From F1-80-MAGs062 sp046345315 (GTDB lineage Bacteria > Planctomycetota > Planctomycetia > Planctomycetales > Planctomycetaceae), in NCBI GenBank assembly GCA_046345315.1, contig JBKDKA010000042.1:31312-95311 (forward strand): 64,000 nucleotides of DNA, in the 5' to 3' direction. The notes below the pieces were generated by a model. The model made no database searches and was not told the origin of the DNA. It was given only the letters and a program-made list of their open reading frames with translations. Positions 39,357-48,291 of the stretch are shown piece by piece. The position numbers were made by a program, and so were the translations under genes. Within the stretch, counting starts at the first letter, position 1. Each line of letters begins with the position of its first letter.

Positions 39357-39435
39357 TTCCCCTGCCAGCGGCGTTGATGTTGATCTGGAATGTGTGAAAT
39401 CTCAGAAACCAAAAGCGACTTACGGAAAGTTTGTA

Positions 39436-39897
39436 ATGAGCATTGAAGCAAGACTGAAGGAACTGGGAATCACTCTGCCTCCAGCCCCGCCGGCCGGAGG
39501 AATCTATTCACCGGTTGTTGTCGTCGATCGAATGGCTTACGTTTCCGGCCAGGTTCCCTTTGGTCCGGATGGAAAATTTCTCACCGGGCGTGTTGGTGCA
39601 GATCTGACTCAGGAACAGGGCGCTGCAGCCGCTCGTTCCACTGGTCTGACCATGCTGGCGACTCTGAAGGCGTCACTGGGGAGCCTCGACCGAATCAAGC
39701 GAGCAGTGAAAGTGCTCGGAATGGTCAACAGCACCCCCGACTTTCCGAATCATCCGGAAGTCATGAATGGCTTCAGCGGGCTGATGGTTGAAATCTTCGG
39801 AGAAGCAGGGAAAGCTGCCCGAAGTGCTGTCGGCATGGGGACTTTGCCGAGGAATGTGCCAGTTGAAGTGGAAGCGATCTTCGAACTCCATTCCTGA
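39436..39897 (+). CDS. RidA/YjgF-family protein
   Basis: A 153-residue protein from ATG 39436 with GGAAAG upstream; the longer open frame upstream lacks conservation. It matches the longer RidA-like subgroup: RLKELGITLPPAPPAGG, then YVSGQVPFGPDGK and the C-terminal VEVEAIFEL. Classical RidA hydrolyses reactive enamine/imine intermediates, but this subgroup often lacks the substrate-binding Arg of RidA, so deaminase activity is uncertain. It is cytoplasmic. A hairpin terminator follows at 39909-39948. Confidence 0.88.
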   Translation: MSIEARLKELGITLPPAPPAGGIYSPVVVVDRMAYVSGQVPFGPDGKFLTGRVGADLTQEQGAAAARSTGLTMLATLKASLGSLDRIKRAVKVLGMVNSTPDFPNHPEVMNGFSGLMVEIFGEAGKAARSAVGMGTLPRNVPVEVEAIFELHS

Positions 39898-39908
39898 GTG
39901 TTCAACGA

Positions 39909-39948
39909 AAAGATCCGGTGCACGGACTCAGGTCCTGCCCGGATCTTT
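39909..39948 (+). terminator. Hairpin terminator after the RidA gene
   Basis: AAAGATCCGG (39909-39918) and CCGGATCTTT (39939-39948) are perfect inverted copies with an inner GGAC/GTCC pairing. They start 12 bases after the stop codon. Only a short T run follows, so termination strength is uncertain. It could work in both directions. Confidence 0.6.
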
Positions 39949-40044
39949 CAGGTATCTGCGATCTCTGTGTTACCGTATGTTATCAAATCACTTTGTTGAT
40001 CATCTCATCACATGAAGTGACTCTGGCAAGGCTTCGTCATGTTT

Positions 40045-40623
40045 TCACGGGCTTGCCGCTTCGAGCGCTTCCACTCGTGCTCGCAGCGCAGCATTGGCAG
40101 CCTGTGCATCATCAGCGTCGTTCTGTGCTCCGACACCGATCACAGTCGCTGCGATTGCGGCACCGCCGAACACGACCATTGGCAGGTTGAATCCACCAAG
40201 CTGACCACGGATGATTTCTGCGTCATCGACAACTGCCGGTATCTGAACGGCTGACGGCGGGGCCGTGTCGGATTTCCAGAATCGGCACGCAAGCACGCCA
40301 TTGGTACTCGCGATGACATGGGGGCCTGAGCGAACTCCCGTGAACGTTACGATCCCCTTGTCGTTACTGGTAGCCGACGCGACTGGCTTATTCTGAAAGT
40401 AGATTGTGACTTTCTCGCCTGATCGCGGATTGCCTGTGATGTCTACGATCTGAGCCTGCATGGAGGAATCAGCGTTGATCACCACGTCTCTGACTGCGTT
40501 CTGATTCGCAACGCTTTTCGACGAAGACTCGCTTTCCGCAGTGTAGGCTGCCTGAGGAACAACAAGAGTCGTCAGCAGCATTAATGTCAGTATTCGGGCT
40601 GGAGATATTGGAAAGGATGTCAT
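40045..40623 (-). CDS. Exported protein with carboxypeptidase-regulatory-like domain
   Basis: A 192-residue protein with a signal peptide (about residues 1-29, cleavage near AYTA-ES). A single beta-sandwich follows (about 48-115), with IVDITGNPRSGEKVTIYF and DKGIVTFTGVRSGPHVI, typical of carboxypeptidase-regulatory/transthyretin-like folds. A hydrophobic Gly/Ala segment (about 150-166) and a short Ala-rich helix end the protein. It may be surface-anchored through that segment. No partner is evident. Confidence 0.7.
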   Translation of the reverse strand: MTSFPISPARILTLMLLTTLVVPQAAYTAESESSSKSVANQNAVRDVVINADSSMQAQIVDITGNPRSGEKVTIYFQNKPVASATSNDKGIVTFTGVRSGPHVIASTNGVLACRFWKSDTAPPSAVQIPAVVDDAEIIRGQLGGFNLPMVVFGGAAIAATVIGVGAQNDADDAQAANAALRARVEALEAASP

Positions 40624-40679
40624 CCGTGGTTTCCTTCAGTTGGCAGTTCTGGTGACGGCGAATCTTTAACTGAAATTAG

Positions 40680-41474
40680 CTAAAAACGAACTTTCCTGAA
40701 ATAGGAGTTTATTCGTTTCTCTGCTGTCGGGTCTCGTTCCAGCAGAAACTGCCGAAACGACCCCGGCGCTTCGCCGGATTCGATGGCCTGAAGGTATGTC
40801 CGAAGGATCTTCTGCGTTTCCGCAGATTCATGCAGCAGGTAGAAAACCCACGACCAGCTGTCCCGATAGTCGTCCGCAGTCATCTCTCCTGCCGACGCAA
40901 TGTTTTCGAGGCCGGTGAGTGACCGGATACCTCCAAGTCGAGATCTCCAGCGTACACTGGAGACGCGGGGATCTCGGGATCTTTCCTCCGCAGAAGCTTC
41001 GATGACTTCCGCGAGGCCTTCGTCGATCCAGAGTGGAATAAACGGAAGTCTCTGGTGAAGGACGACGTGTGTCAGTTCATGCCTCAGATCCCGGAAGAGA
41101 TCGCTGCTTCGGAACAGGTAGATCTGTGAGACATCCCCGTTGCGATAAAAGATCGCCTTGCGATTCCTCGCGTCGGGAAGATCGTCGCCAAGGTAACGAA
41201 CGTAAGCTCGGTGATTCGAAAACAGCATGATCTGTGTTTTCTCTGAGCTGCTTCTGATTCCCGTGAGTCTGGTGACTTCACTCTGAACGTCCTCGATTTC
41301 GCGGCGGATTCGTGGAATGTCCGGAGCGAATTCGGAGTAAATCTCGAAATGATCGAACTGATGTCTGACTGGCCATTCAGAGGTCGGTTCCGCTGCATGC
41401 CCGCACGTCAGGATCGCGGCGAGTGCTGTGGCAGCCACGCAGCTTCTGAGTGCGGTAACACCGGGATATCGCAT
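40680..41474 (-). CDS. DUF1570-like exported metallopeptidase-like protein
   Basis: 264 residues from ATG 41474, which gives a clean signal peptide (about 1-28, ending GHAA). The motif RHELTHVVLH contains HELTH at 132-136, an HExxH zinc-peptidase site. WIDEGLAEVIEA follows, where the Glu is the usual third zinc ligand in gluzincin-type enzymes. This matches the DUF1570 family frequent in planctomycetes. Peptidase activity is inferred from the motif. The frame extends to 41666, but that upstream part has no leader character. Confidence 0.82.
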   Translation of the reverse strand: MRYPGVTALRSCVAATALAAILTCGHAAEPTSEWPVRHQFDHFEIYSEFAPDIPRIRREIEDVQSEVTRLTGIRSSSEKTQIMLFSNHRAYVRYLGDDLPDARNRKAIFYRNGDVSQIYLFRSSDLFRDLRHELTHVVLHQRLPFIPLWIDEGLAEVIEASAEERSRDPRVSSVRWRSRLGGIRSLTGLENIASAGEMTADDYRDSWSWVFYLLHESAETQKILRTYLQAIESGEAPGSFRQFLLERDPTAEKRINSYFRKVRF

Positions 41475-41946
41475 GGTGAAGTCATCTATTCGGATGAAAC
41501 TGTCGCAGACGTCCGGATTTCTGGGAGACAAGCAAATGCGGTGCCTGACAGGAAGTGTTTCCGGTATCTCCGCAGAAATCGTCTCTGATACCGTCTGGTG
41601 GGTCAATGTAACTTTCGTGACCGTGACGGCGCGAGCCGGATCGACGGCAGCATCAAGCAGTATCAATCTGTTTACCTGTGTTGCCCACGCTGTGTGTGAG
41701 ACATCGGTTCGTGGCTGGCGGGTGTTCTCATGTTCGCCGTCTGCAGCTGAAGAAATGTGACGCTGCAGTCCGGTCGTATGGTTTCTGGAACTGAGATTTT
41801 CCTGGAGACTTGCCCGCTGTTCCTTTGGATTTGAGGCAAATCAGACCTCGCTGAGGTATCATTCATGATTGGGGCCTGAGACGGATCGGCAGGTCCATTT
41901 TTTCAAACAAGATCGACAGGGAGGTTCTTTTTTCGGAGAAAGCGGA
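41475..41946. other. Divergent intergenic region
   Basis: About 470 bases between the DUF1570-like gene and the response regulator gene. It must contain both promoters. The ATG-proximal part includes TTTGAGGCAAATCAG and a TATCAT further on, but the spacing is poor. Open frames here look incidental. Confidence 0.35.
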
Positions 41947-42651
41947 ATGATCCAGCGAAAGCGAAAGCCGATCCGGCGCGTGGAAAGGAAAGCTCCTCCT
42001 CCTACGGAGTTTCAGCAGCCGCGCAAACGGAAGCCTTTCACAGTGTTTCTTGTGGAGGACGATCAGGAAGTCCGGGCGGAACTCGTCAACGCCCTGACAG
42101 AGCAGAAGATCATCGTCCGTGATTACATGACAGCCATGGAGTTCTATCGTGACTTCAGAGAAACGACACCGGGGGTTCTGATCCTCGACATACGCCTTCC
42201 CGGAATGACTGGGCCTGAACTTCAGCAGAAGCTGATGAAGGATGGTTTCGAACTTCCACTGGTGATGATCGCAGGACATGCCGATGTCCCGGCTGCCGTG
42301 CAGTCAATGAAGGATGGAGCGTTCGACTTTCTCTGCAAACCATTGACAGCAGAGCGAATGATCGCCGCGATCGAACGGTCTTACAATTACTATTACGATG
42401 TCGATACTCACCTGTTTTCAGATGAGCTGGACGAGACTGAAAAAAGCCTCAGTCGTCTTACGGGACGCGAGAAAGAGGTTCTTGATTTCGTTGTTGATGG
42501 TCTTTCAAGTCGCGAGATTGCTGAGGAGCTTGGCGTCAGCGCAAAAACTGTGGAGGCTCATCGAGCGAGGATAAACGATAAAATGAGAGCTGACGATGTC
42601 GCACATCTCATTCGAATCTGTTTCGCCCACAACGAACAGTACAATAGTTGA
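41947..42651 (+). CDS. FixJ/LuxR-type response regulator
   Basis: About 234 residues from ATG 41947; TTG 41869 is an in-frame alternative. A basic, Pro-rich leader (about 1-30) precedes the receiver domain with acidic pocket VEDD, phospho-acceptor Asp81 in LILDIRLPGMTG and the conserved Lys in FLCKPLT. The C-terminal LuxR-type helix-turn-helix begins LTGREKEVLDFVVDGLSSREIA and includes VSAKTVEAHRARI. It should be a transcription regulator activated by phosphorylation. No sensor kinase is adjacent. A clear terminator follows at 42686. Confidence 0.93.
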   Translation: MIQRKRKPIRRVERKAPPPTEFQQPRKRKPFTVFLVEDDQEVRAELVNALTEQKIIVRDYMTAMEFYRDFRETTPGVLILDIRLPGMTGPELQQKLMKDGFELPLVMIAGHADVPAAVQSMKDGAFDFLCKPLTAERMIAAIERSYNYYYDVDTHLFSDELDETEKSLSRLTGREKEVLDFVVDGLSSREIAEELGVSAKTVEAHRARINDKMRADDVAHLIRICFAHNEQYNS

Positions 42652-42685
42652 TTTCTGACCGAACAGGTCAGAATGTAAGCCGGAG

Positions 42686-42727
42686 GAAAACACCTTGCCG
42701 CTTCAATGCCGCACGGTGTTTTCTTTT
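42686..42727 (+). terminator. Rho-independent terminator after the FixJ-like gene
   Basis: GAAAACACC (42686-42694) pairs exactly with GGTGTTTTC (42715-42723), and TTTT follows. It starts about 35 bases after the regulator's stop codon. Confidence 0.75.
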
Positions 42728-42763
42728 GGCCTTCAGTATGTCTCGAGCTCTGCAGCGATCGGC

Positions 42764-43798
42764 TTAACGCCAGTAAGTCAGTTTGAGGATGCCTGTTGTC
42801 GTGGCTCCGACGAGCACCGCGATTCCATAATGCATCATGCCGATATGACCGACGATCAGATAGCTGATGCCGATTGTTCCGATCACAGACCAGCAGATGG
42901 CAACAAGGCCGTACTGAAACCGCTGAGATCGCTCCTGATCTGTCAGTGGCTCTCGGCGTGCTGCCTTCTTGATCTCTGCCTTTTCCTTTGGTTTTTCCTT
43001 TGGCTTGCCCTTTGTCTGCGGGCCGGCGTTCTTCGAGTGGTCCGATGCTGACTCTGCAGACTCAGATTCTTCTCTGACGCCGGGAGCGTAATGTTTTGCA
43101 ATCGCCTGATTGATGCTCCGAGGCAATGCAAGTACTGCTCGCATCGGAATCCCGAATCTCAGTCGGATCTCATCTTCCAGCTGAACATCAGGTTCATCAA
43201 TGCAGGCAACCAGCAGCCGACCTCGATCTTCGAACAGCGGGAGGCAGGCGTACTTTCGGACGATTCGACGAGGGACTTTGTCCAGAACATCATCCGCCGG
43301 AAGCAGATCTTCCGGATCCACGTAGGGCATTCGCAACTCAGCTGCGAGCGCTTTCGCAGCGTCGGGCGGTTCAACAAGTTTCATCTGAACAACGGCATCG
43401 CGATGCGATAACCCACGAGCATCCGCAAACTTTTCGATCTCAGCGACCTGCGATCGCTTGATCAGCCCCTGAGAGACGAGGTACGTCAGCGTTGTGGCCG
43501 GTCCGTCGGATTCTGTCTGCTGAGGTTCTCTTCCGAGGCTTTCGTCGTATTCCGCTTTGCCGTCAGGATCCGTTAGGCAGAGCATCGCTTTCGCGAGCTC
43601 ATTCAGCAGCTCCTGAGAACGAACAAGATATTGTCCTGTCGCATACTTTCTGACATGAGCATTGAGTTTTCGGTAGTTGCCGCGAACTTTCTCTACGTCA
43701 TCTTCGAACATCACAAGTCGAAGAAGCGTGTAATAATCCGGCGGTCGAACTCCCTCGGGAATTCCAAGCCATTCCCGGTAGACGTCGATTTCTGACAC
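42764..43798 (-). CDS. J-domain-like / MshEN-domain membrane protein
   Basis: A 344-residue fusion. The first 90 residues resemble a degenerate J-type domain: PPDYYTLLRLVMFEDDVEKVRGNYRKLN then LTDPDGKAEYDESL, without an HPD motif. Residues about 100-235 match the N-terminal domain of GspE/PilB ATPases (MshEN), with LRMPYVDPEDLLPADDVLDKVPRRIVRKYACLPL. In some proteins this fold binds cyclic di-GMP. A Lys/Glu-rich linker leads to two C-terminal membrane segments (about 297-317 and 320-340). No ATPase domain is present, so it may be a membrane-bound adaptor or nucleotide receptor. Function is inferred only. Confidence 0.75.
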   Translation of the reverse strand: MSEIDVYREWLGIPEGVRPPDYYTLLRLVMFEDDVEKVRGNYRKLNAHVRKYATGQYLVRSQELLNELAKAMLCLTDPDGKAEYDESLGREPQQTESDGPATTLTYLVSQGLIKRSQVAEIEKFADARGLSHRDAVVQMKLVEPPDAAKALAAELRMPYVDPEDLLPADDVLDKVPRRIVRKYACLPLFEDRGRLLVACIDEPDVQLEDEIRLRFGIPMRAVLALPRSINQAIAKHYAPGVREESESAESASDHSKNAGPQTKGKPKEKPKEKAEIKKAARREPLTDQERSQRFQYGLVAICWSVIGTIGISYLIVGHIGMMHYGIAVLVGATTTGILKLTYWR

Positions 43799-44207
43799 AG
43801 ATTCCTCCGATGGTCATTTCAGCTGAATACGTCGATCTGTCACTAAAAATGCTACCGGATCGGCATCAGGAATGAAATGAATCGGGTCTGGTCGGGTGGC
43901 GGCAAGCCTGTAACTCACCCTCAGGCGCTGATCTGGAGTCCGTGTCGTGATGTGTGTCTCCTGATGGTCCCGGATCCGGGGGAGCTCGAGGCGTTCAGGG
44001 GTCTCGTCCGTCAGCGAACATCCATCTTATTGAAGTTCGAGGACCCGGCGACACGCATTTCAAAACCGGGACAGGCACTCTCGCATCTGCAGGAGCTTTT
44101 TCTTTCCGACGGGAGCCAGACCCGGTTTTGAAACCACCTCTAATTCAGTTCGGTGGGCGGCACAGGGGCGCAGTCTGCTGTTCGAACGTTCTGTTCCTTC
44201 TGTCCGG
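43799..44207. other. Intergenic region containing a dispersed inverted-repeat element
   Basis: About 410 bases without a supported gene. Its main content is the inverted-repeat element at 44058-44133. The remainder shows no hairpin or promoter I would defend. Confidence 0.5.
44058..44133. repeat. Dispersed inverted-repeat element, copy 1
   Basis: A 76-base element with long arms: TTTCAAAACCGGGACAGGCA at the left and GAGCCAGACCCGGTTTTGAA at the right. The outer 13 bases pair perfectly; further in, A-A mismatches alternate with pairs. A related copy lies at 54899-54985. No coding capacity. Elements with GGGACAGGC and GCCAGTCCC arms recur in planctomycete intergenic regions, from memory rather than a search. 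Confidence 0.7.
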
Positions 44208-45212
44208 CTATTCCGTTTTCGGCGTTGTCTTTTCGTCGGACTGCTTTCCACCAGCCGAGATCACACCGGCGCCTGATTCTTTCGCCGAGACAGGCTGAAT
44301 CTCAGTGTCTGCTGAGTTCCCGGGGATGTATTCGTCCGTGTAGGTTCCGAACGAACGAAGTGCCGTGTTTTCTCCCATCGCATTGATGACCAGCTGGTCA
44401 AAACGCCATTGTCGTCGAATCATGATTCCCTGATTCATGTCGAAGTGCAGCGTACCGCGCGGTGTCGACTGAATCAGCTGAGCTCTGACATGAGGGCTGA
44501 GCGAAGGCCCGTTCAGCGAAGAGTTCATAGAGATCTCCGCGATACCGTCTCGCACGGAAACAAGCCTGTATGTCTGCAGAATATCAATCTGACGACTGAT
44601 CTCTTTATTCAGTCGCACCTTTGCCTGCTGAGTCTGGCTCCATGATTCTCCGATCTTCACTCCGTGGTCAGGCAGTGTGATCAGAAAACTCTCCGACGAA
44701 TACTGGTCTGCATCTTTTTTCTGAGGGGCAGTGATACCGCATGATCCGTCTGATTGAATAAAGAAAATCGGTGCTTTGCCCTTGAGCTGTTCCACGATCG
44801 ATCTCATCCCGGCAGGGATTTCAGACGGTTTCATCCGAGTATCGAATCGTTCCCACGGGCCTCCATTGGTGCGATTCTGCAGTCGCACATATTCGAACTG
44901 CATCGAAATGTCCGCCGCTTTCGATTCCTTCACCGAATGGACTGTAAATCGTCGATGCTCCTCTGTTTCGGTGTCATCCGTCTTGCGATTCTCCTGCCAC
45001 ATCGCCTCGGTTGTTGCTGTCTTGATCGTCCGAAAACTAAGTTTCTGACCAGCAGCAAATCGATAGGCCAGCCGATAAACGGTATCGCTTTCCGTCGTGA
45101 CGGTTTCACTCGCTGAAGCTGCAGACGCTGTCGAATCCGATTCATCCCCGAAGGATGTCGTTACCAGAATCTGAAACAAAACGACGGCGATACAGGTTGA
45201 TGATTTGTTCAT
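44208..45212 (-). CDS. Exported protein, DUF6263-like
   Basis: A 334-residue protein with a signal peptide (about 1-22, ending TSFG). The mature protein is largely beta-strand, with motifs YRLAYRFAAGQKLSFR, GESWSQTQQAKV and GTLHFDMNQGIMIRRQ. These suit the DUF6263-like family found in planctomycetes and Bacteroidetes, for which no function is known. The last 30 residues are polar and low complexity. It is monocistronic, with a repeat element downstream. Confidence 0.7.
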   Translation of the reverse strand: MNKSSTCIAVVLFQILVTTSFGDESDSTASAASASETVTTESDTVYRLAYRFAAGQKLSFRTIKTATTEAMWQENRKTDDTETEEHRRFTVHSVKESKAADISMQFEYVRLQNRTNGGPWERFDTRMKPSEIPAGMRSIVEQLKGKAPIFFIQSDGSCGITAPQKKDADQYSSESFLITLPDHGVKIGESWSQTQQAKVRLNKEISRQIDILQTYRLVSVRDGIAEISMNSSLNGPSLSPHVRAQLIQSTPRGTLHFDMNQGIMIRRQWRFDQLVINAMGENTALRSFGTYTDEYIPGNSADTEIQPVSAKESGAGVISAGGKQSDEKTTPKTE

Positions 45213-45439
45213 CCATGAACTCCATCACAGCAGGACTAATGTGAGAGGCTCTGACAAAAACGGGACAGTCACCCTTCAACAAACGAATTCGCAGGCGTAT
45301 TCAGCTTTGTTCGGCTGCCACGATGACGGCGGATTCTAAGTGAGTCAGGCAGATCAGGGGGAGCCCAGAATGGCGAATGCCGTCGCTCATCAGACGCAAG
45401 CGATCAAAGTCGAAGAAGCGTCATTTTCGATGTGACGGA

Positions 45440-45799
45440 TTATCCAAAGTAAATCCCGGAAACCATGGAATCAGGCAATCGCGGGGATTCTGATCCGCTC
45501 ATCAGATGGGATCGAAGATTCACCTCATGCTGCAGATCATGGCGGAGTATCGTGACGCGAGGTGCAGCGGGAACAAACCGATACATCAGTCCCGGATGTG
45601 TTCCATTGCTGCGTCGCTGTGCGGATTCCGGCAGATTTTCCGAGTTGCTGTGGATCGGCTCGCCGTCCGGTGAGCGGCTTTCATCGTCATCCCGAATTCG
45701 CTGCATGATCATGTGTTCATTTTCCGGGGCGGCCTCTGGTTCCGACGTTGAGTCAACGCTTTCAGGGGTGTTTCGGCTGATCGATGACTCGGGATCCAT
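45440..45799 (-). CDS. Uncharacterised small hydrophilic protein (tentative)
   Basis: A 119-codon frame from ATG 45799; the frame is open to 46162. The first 70 residues are acidic and Ser/Pro-rich, probably disordered. The C-terminal part (GLMYRFVPAAPRVTILRHDLQHEVNLRSHLM) could form a small fold. Codon choice (CTG, CAG, CGA) is like that of neighbouring genes, while the competing + strand frame is Arg/Ser/Cys-rich like an antisense shadow. The ribosome-binding site is weak. It may be real, but I have no family for it. Confidence 0.4.
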   Translation of the reverse strand: MDPESSISRNTPESVDSTSEPEAAPENEHMIMQRIRDDDESRSPDGEPIHSNSENLPESAQRRSNGTHPGLMYRFVPAAPRVTILRHDLQHEVNLRSHLMSGSESPRLPDSMVSGIYFG

Positions 45800-46179
45800 G
45801 GGAAGTGGCAGAATTTGCCGATCTGATGTCAGCTCTGTTCCGGAATTGCCCCGTTTACCGCATGTGGATCCCGGCCGATCAGGCAGGGTCTGATTGCATG
45901 AACAGTCGTCTCGAAACGAGAATTCACGGTATCTCACTTCCGAGCGATTGCGGGTTTTTACGACCAGGGAAAACCCGATTTTTAGTCGTCCTGGAATGGC
46001 AGATGTCTGGAACCTCCTGATTCTCGCTACGCACCGAGGCAGGGGAATCCCGCAATTTGAATGAACAGCATTCCCTGCCGTTTGCGTCTGACTCGTTGGG
46101 TGGGAGATTTCTGGAAACTGTTGTCTGCCTACCCTCAAGGTGCCAACGCTCATCGAGAGCAAACCCAGAACGAGTCATC
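45800..46179. other. Intergenic region with a hairpin at 45951-45977
   Basis: About 380 bases. CGGGTTTT (45951-45958) and AAAACCCG (45970-45977) are perfect inverted copies followed by ATTTTTAG, which reads as a + strand terminator. No supported + strand gene lies just upstream, so its purpose is unclear. No other gene is supported here. Confidence 0.4.
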
Positions 46180-46857
46180 ATGTTGCAGTTTCCAAAAAGT
46201 CGATCTGCGGGACAGACGTTGCCGGTCGCGCCGCCGGCCTCCGCGGGAGTGCCGGTATTTATTCGCTGCGGACACTCGCGTTATTCCGGACAGGTTCTCG
46301 AATCGTCTCCTTACGACATCCGGTTTGAAACCACAGGGCGGCTCGAAGTCAAGGACATCGTGACGCTCTGCTGGGGGTCTCAGTATCTTGTCTCCGATAT
46401 TGAAGTTTCCGGTGTCATCCACTGGATAGAAAAGTCTGCATCAAGGACACAGTTTGGTCTGGCGACTCTCAGGCCGATTCCTGAAGAGCTGCTGCTGGAC
46501 GATGGTGGTCTTCAGCGAAGCAGTATTCGATACCAGAGCCGCTTCAATGGCCGGATTCAGAAGAACGGCAGTACTTCGTTTTCACCAGCTGTCGTGCTGA
46601 ATTATTCCCGAGGGGGCGTCTGTATTCAGTCTGACGCTGCTGTTGAGACGGGCGATGAGATCGTCTTTGAAACCGTCCACAATTCAGTTTCGATGCCCGT
46701 TCAGAAATCTGGATTCCGTGGCAGGCTGGCGATGACAGTTCGATGGATCAGCGGAAAGATAGGTGTCCGCCTGCTCGGTTGTTCGATGGGAAATGAATAC
46801 GGATACCTGCTCTCAGGTGTCGATCTCCGTCGGAGTCAGATTCCTTCCGAGGCCTGA
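46180..46857 (+). CDS. PilZ-like domain protein
   Basis: 225 residues from ATG 46180. The C-terminal half (about 110-215) looks like a PilZ domain: RYQSRFNGRIQ then NYSRGGVCIQ, close to the RxxxR and D/NxSxxG cyclic-di-GMP motifs, with the Arg spacing altered. The N-terminal half (about 25-100) has a second beta-barrel-like region (FIRCGHSRYSGQVLESSPYDIRFE). It may act as a cyclic-di-GMP receptor, but with an imperfect RxxxR binding is uncertain. It is a possible target of the REC-PAS-GGDEF-EAL protein. Confidence 0.65.
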   Translation: MLQFPKSRSAGQTLPVAPPASAGVPVFIRCGHSRYSGQVLESSPYDIRFETTGRLEVKDIVTLCWGSQYLVSDIEVSGVIHWIEKSASRTQFGLATLRPIPEELLLDDGGLQRSSIRYQSRFNGRIQKNGSTSFSPAVVLNYSRGGVCIQSDAAVETGDEIVFETVHNSVSMPVQKSGFRGRLAMTVRWISGKIGVRLLGCSMGNEYGYLLSGVDLRRSQIPSEA

Positions 46858-46905
46858 AGAGCCTTCCGTATCCCGGAGTCGATCGGCCACAGGCAGATCG
46901 ATCGG

Positions 46906-47559
46906 TCATTCGTTCTGTGACCTGAGATTGACATTGTCAACGCGGCATGAGCTTTCAATGAAGCCAAGCAGCTGCTCGGCGACGTCTTCTTTCCTGCCTT
47001 CGTATGATGCCACCGTTTCGGCCAATGGATTAAGCACTTCGACCTGATTGGTAAGTGATCCAATAGCTGAAGTGTTGTTGAGCACGATCAGGTCACATTG
47101 CTTCATTCGAAGTTTTCGCATGGCGTTGTTGCGTGGATCCTGAGATTCCAGAGCAAAGCCGACGACCCAGCGATGACCTTTCTGCTGTCCAAGCTCAGCA
47201 AGCACATCGGACGTTTCGATCAGTTCCAGCGTGATTGCACTTCCTGTTTTGCTGATTTTGCCTGCCACTCGCCGGACTGGTCGATAGTCACACACGGCAG
47301 CTGTCGCGATCACTCCATCACAGCCGGGAAACAGTTCAAGGCATTTCTGCCGAAGCTCATCCGTTGTCTGGACTGGATGACATTCACAGCCTTCCGGTGG
47401 CTGAATGTCAACGGGACCTGTCACCAGGATCACACGGTGCCCGCGGCGAATAGCCGCTGCTGCCAGTGAGTATCCCATCCGGCCGGTGCTGGCATTGGAG
47501 AGAAACCGAACGTCGTCGATGTACTCTCGAGTCGGGCCGGCGGTAATCAGAATCTGCAT
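46906..47559 (-). CDS. coaB: Phosphopantothenate-cysteine ligase (CoaB, stand-alone)
   Basis: A 217-residue stand-alone CoaB, the second half of what in most bacteria is the fused CoaBC (Dfp) protein. The opening ILITAGPTREYIDDVRFLSN with NASTGRMG is the nucleotide-binding signature. AAVCDYRP and VGFALES follow. It condenses phosphopantothenate with cysteine in coenzyme A synthesis. It is last in the - strand housekeeping operon, 38 bases after coaC. Confidence 0.93.
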   Translation of the reverse strand: MQILITAGPTREYIDDVRFLSNASTGRMGYSLAAAAIRRGHRVILVTGPVDIQPPEGCECHPVQTTDELRQKCLELFPGCDGVIATAAVCDYRPVRRVAGKISKTGSAITLELIETSDVLAELGQQKGHRWVVGFALESQDPRNNAMRKLRMKQCDLIVLNNTSAIGSLTNQVEVLNPLAETVASYEGRKEDVAEQLLGFIESSCRVDNVNLRSQNE

Positions 47560-47597
47560 CCCGGAGTCTTTCGCTGAAGCAGAGTGGATGTCGCCAC

Positions 47598-48164
47598 TCA
47601 GTTTGACTTCAAATCTCTGAGTTCGTGCAGAATCGCATCAATGATCTTTGCCGGTTCTGCCATTCGACCCGGACCGGTTTGTCCGCAGCTCAACCACCCA
47701 TCTTCCGGATCCACGATCTTGATCTGGTCCGCTCGAAGCAGTTCAACGTTGCGTTTCACGGCAGGGGCGTTCCACATGTCACAGTTCATGGCGGGAGCAA
47801 TGATTTTCGGACAGGTTGATACCAGAACAGCCGTGCTGAGCAGGTCGTCGGCCATGCCGTGTGCGATCCGTGCAATTGTCTGCGCGGTCGCTGGAGCGAT
47901 CACGATGAGCTCCGCTCGTTGGGGCAGCCCGATATGTTCCCCTCGGAAATGCTCCTTCGGTTCAAACTGCTCGGAGTGAACCGGCCTCCCGGTGAGAGCC
48001 TCGAACGTGGTTGCACCAATGAATCGGCACGCCGATTCCGTCATGATTACGGAAACGAGTGCGCCAGACTGGACGAGTCGACTGCAGAGCTCCGCAGATT
48101 TGTAAGCTGCAATCCCACCGGTCACTCCCAGCAGGATTTCGCGACCTTTCAGTGGAGATACCAT
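47598..48164 (-). CDS. coaC: Phosphopantothenoylcysteine decarboxylase (CoaC, stand-alone)
   Basis: A 188-residue flavin enzyme of coenzyme A synthesis. GVTGGIAAYKSAEL is the N-terminal FMN motif, APAMNCDMW contains the PxMNxxMW catalytic motif, and GWLSCGQTGPGRMAE carries the conserved active-site Cys. It is separate from CoaB, which follows 38 bases downstream. The usual fused form would be about 400 residues. Confidence 0.95.
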   Translation of the reverse strand: MVSPLKGREILLGVTGGIAAYKSAELCSRLVQSGALVSVIMTESACRFIGATTFEALTGRPVHSEQFEPKEHFRGEHIGLPQRAELIVIAPATAQTIARIAHGMADDLLSTAVLVSTCPKIIAPAMNCDMWNAPAVKRNVELLRADQIKIVDPEDGWLSCGQTGPGRMAEPAKIIDAILHELRDLKSN

Positions 48165-48291
48165 GGCTCAGTGCCCTGCCGGAATGTTCTCAATGCTGAG
48201 TTGCTCTGCGCTGATCAACGTGAAACTCCTCCAGCCGGATTCCAGTCAGCGCGATCCCGGGAAGTTCCAGTCGGGCACCGCCATTGACGGT

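Noticed and set aside
45465..45893. A + strand frame of 142 codons followed by a terminator-like hairpin at 45951.
   Set aside because: Composition is Arg/Ser/Cys/Gly-rich, as in antisense shadows, and the opposite strand has better codon use. The hairpin alone is not enough.
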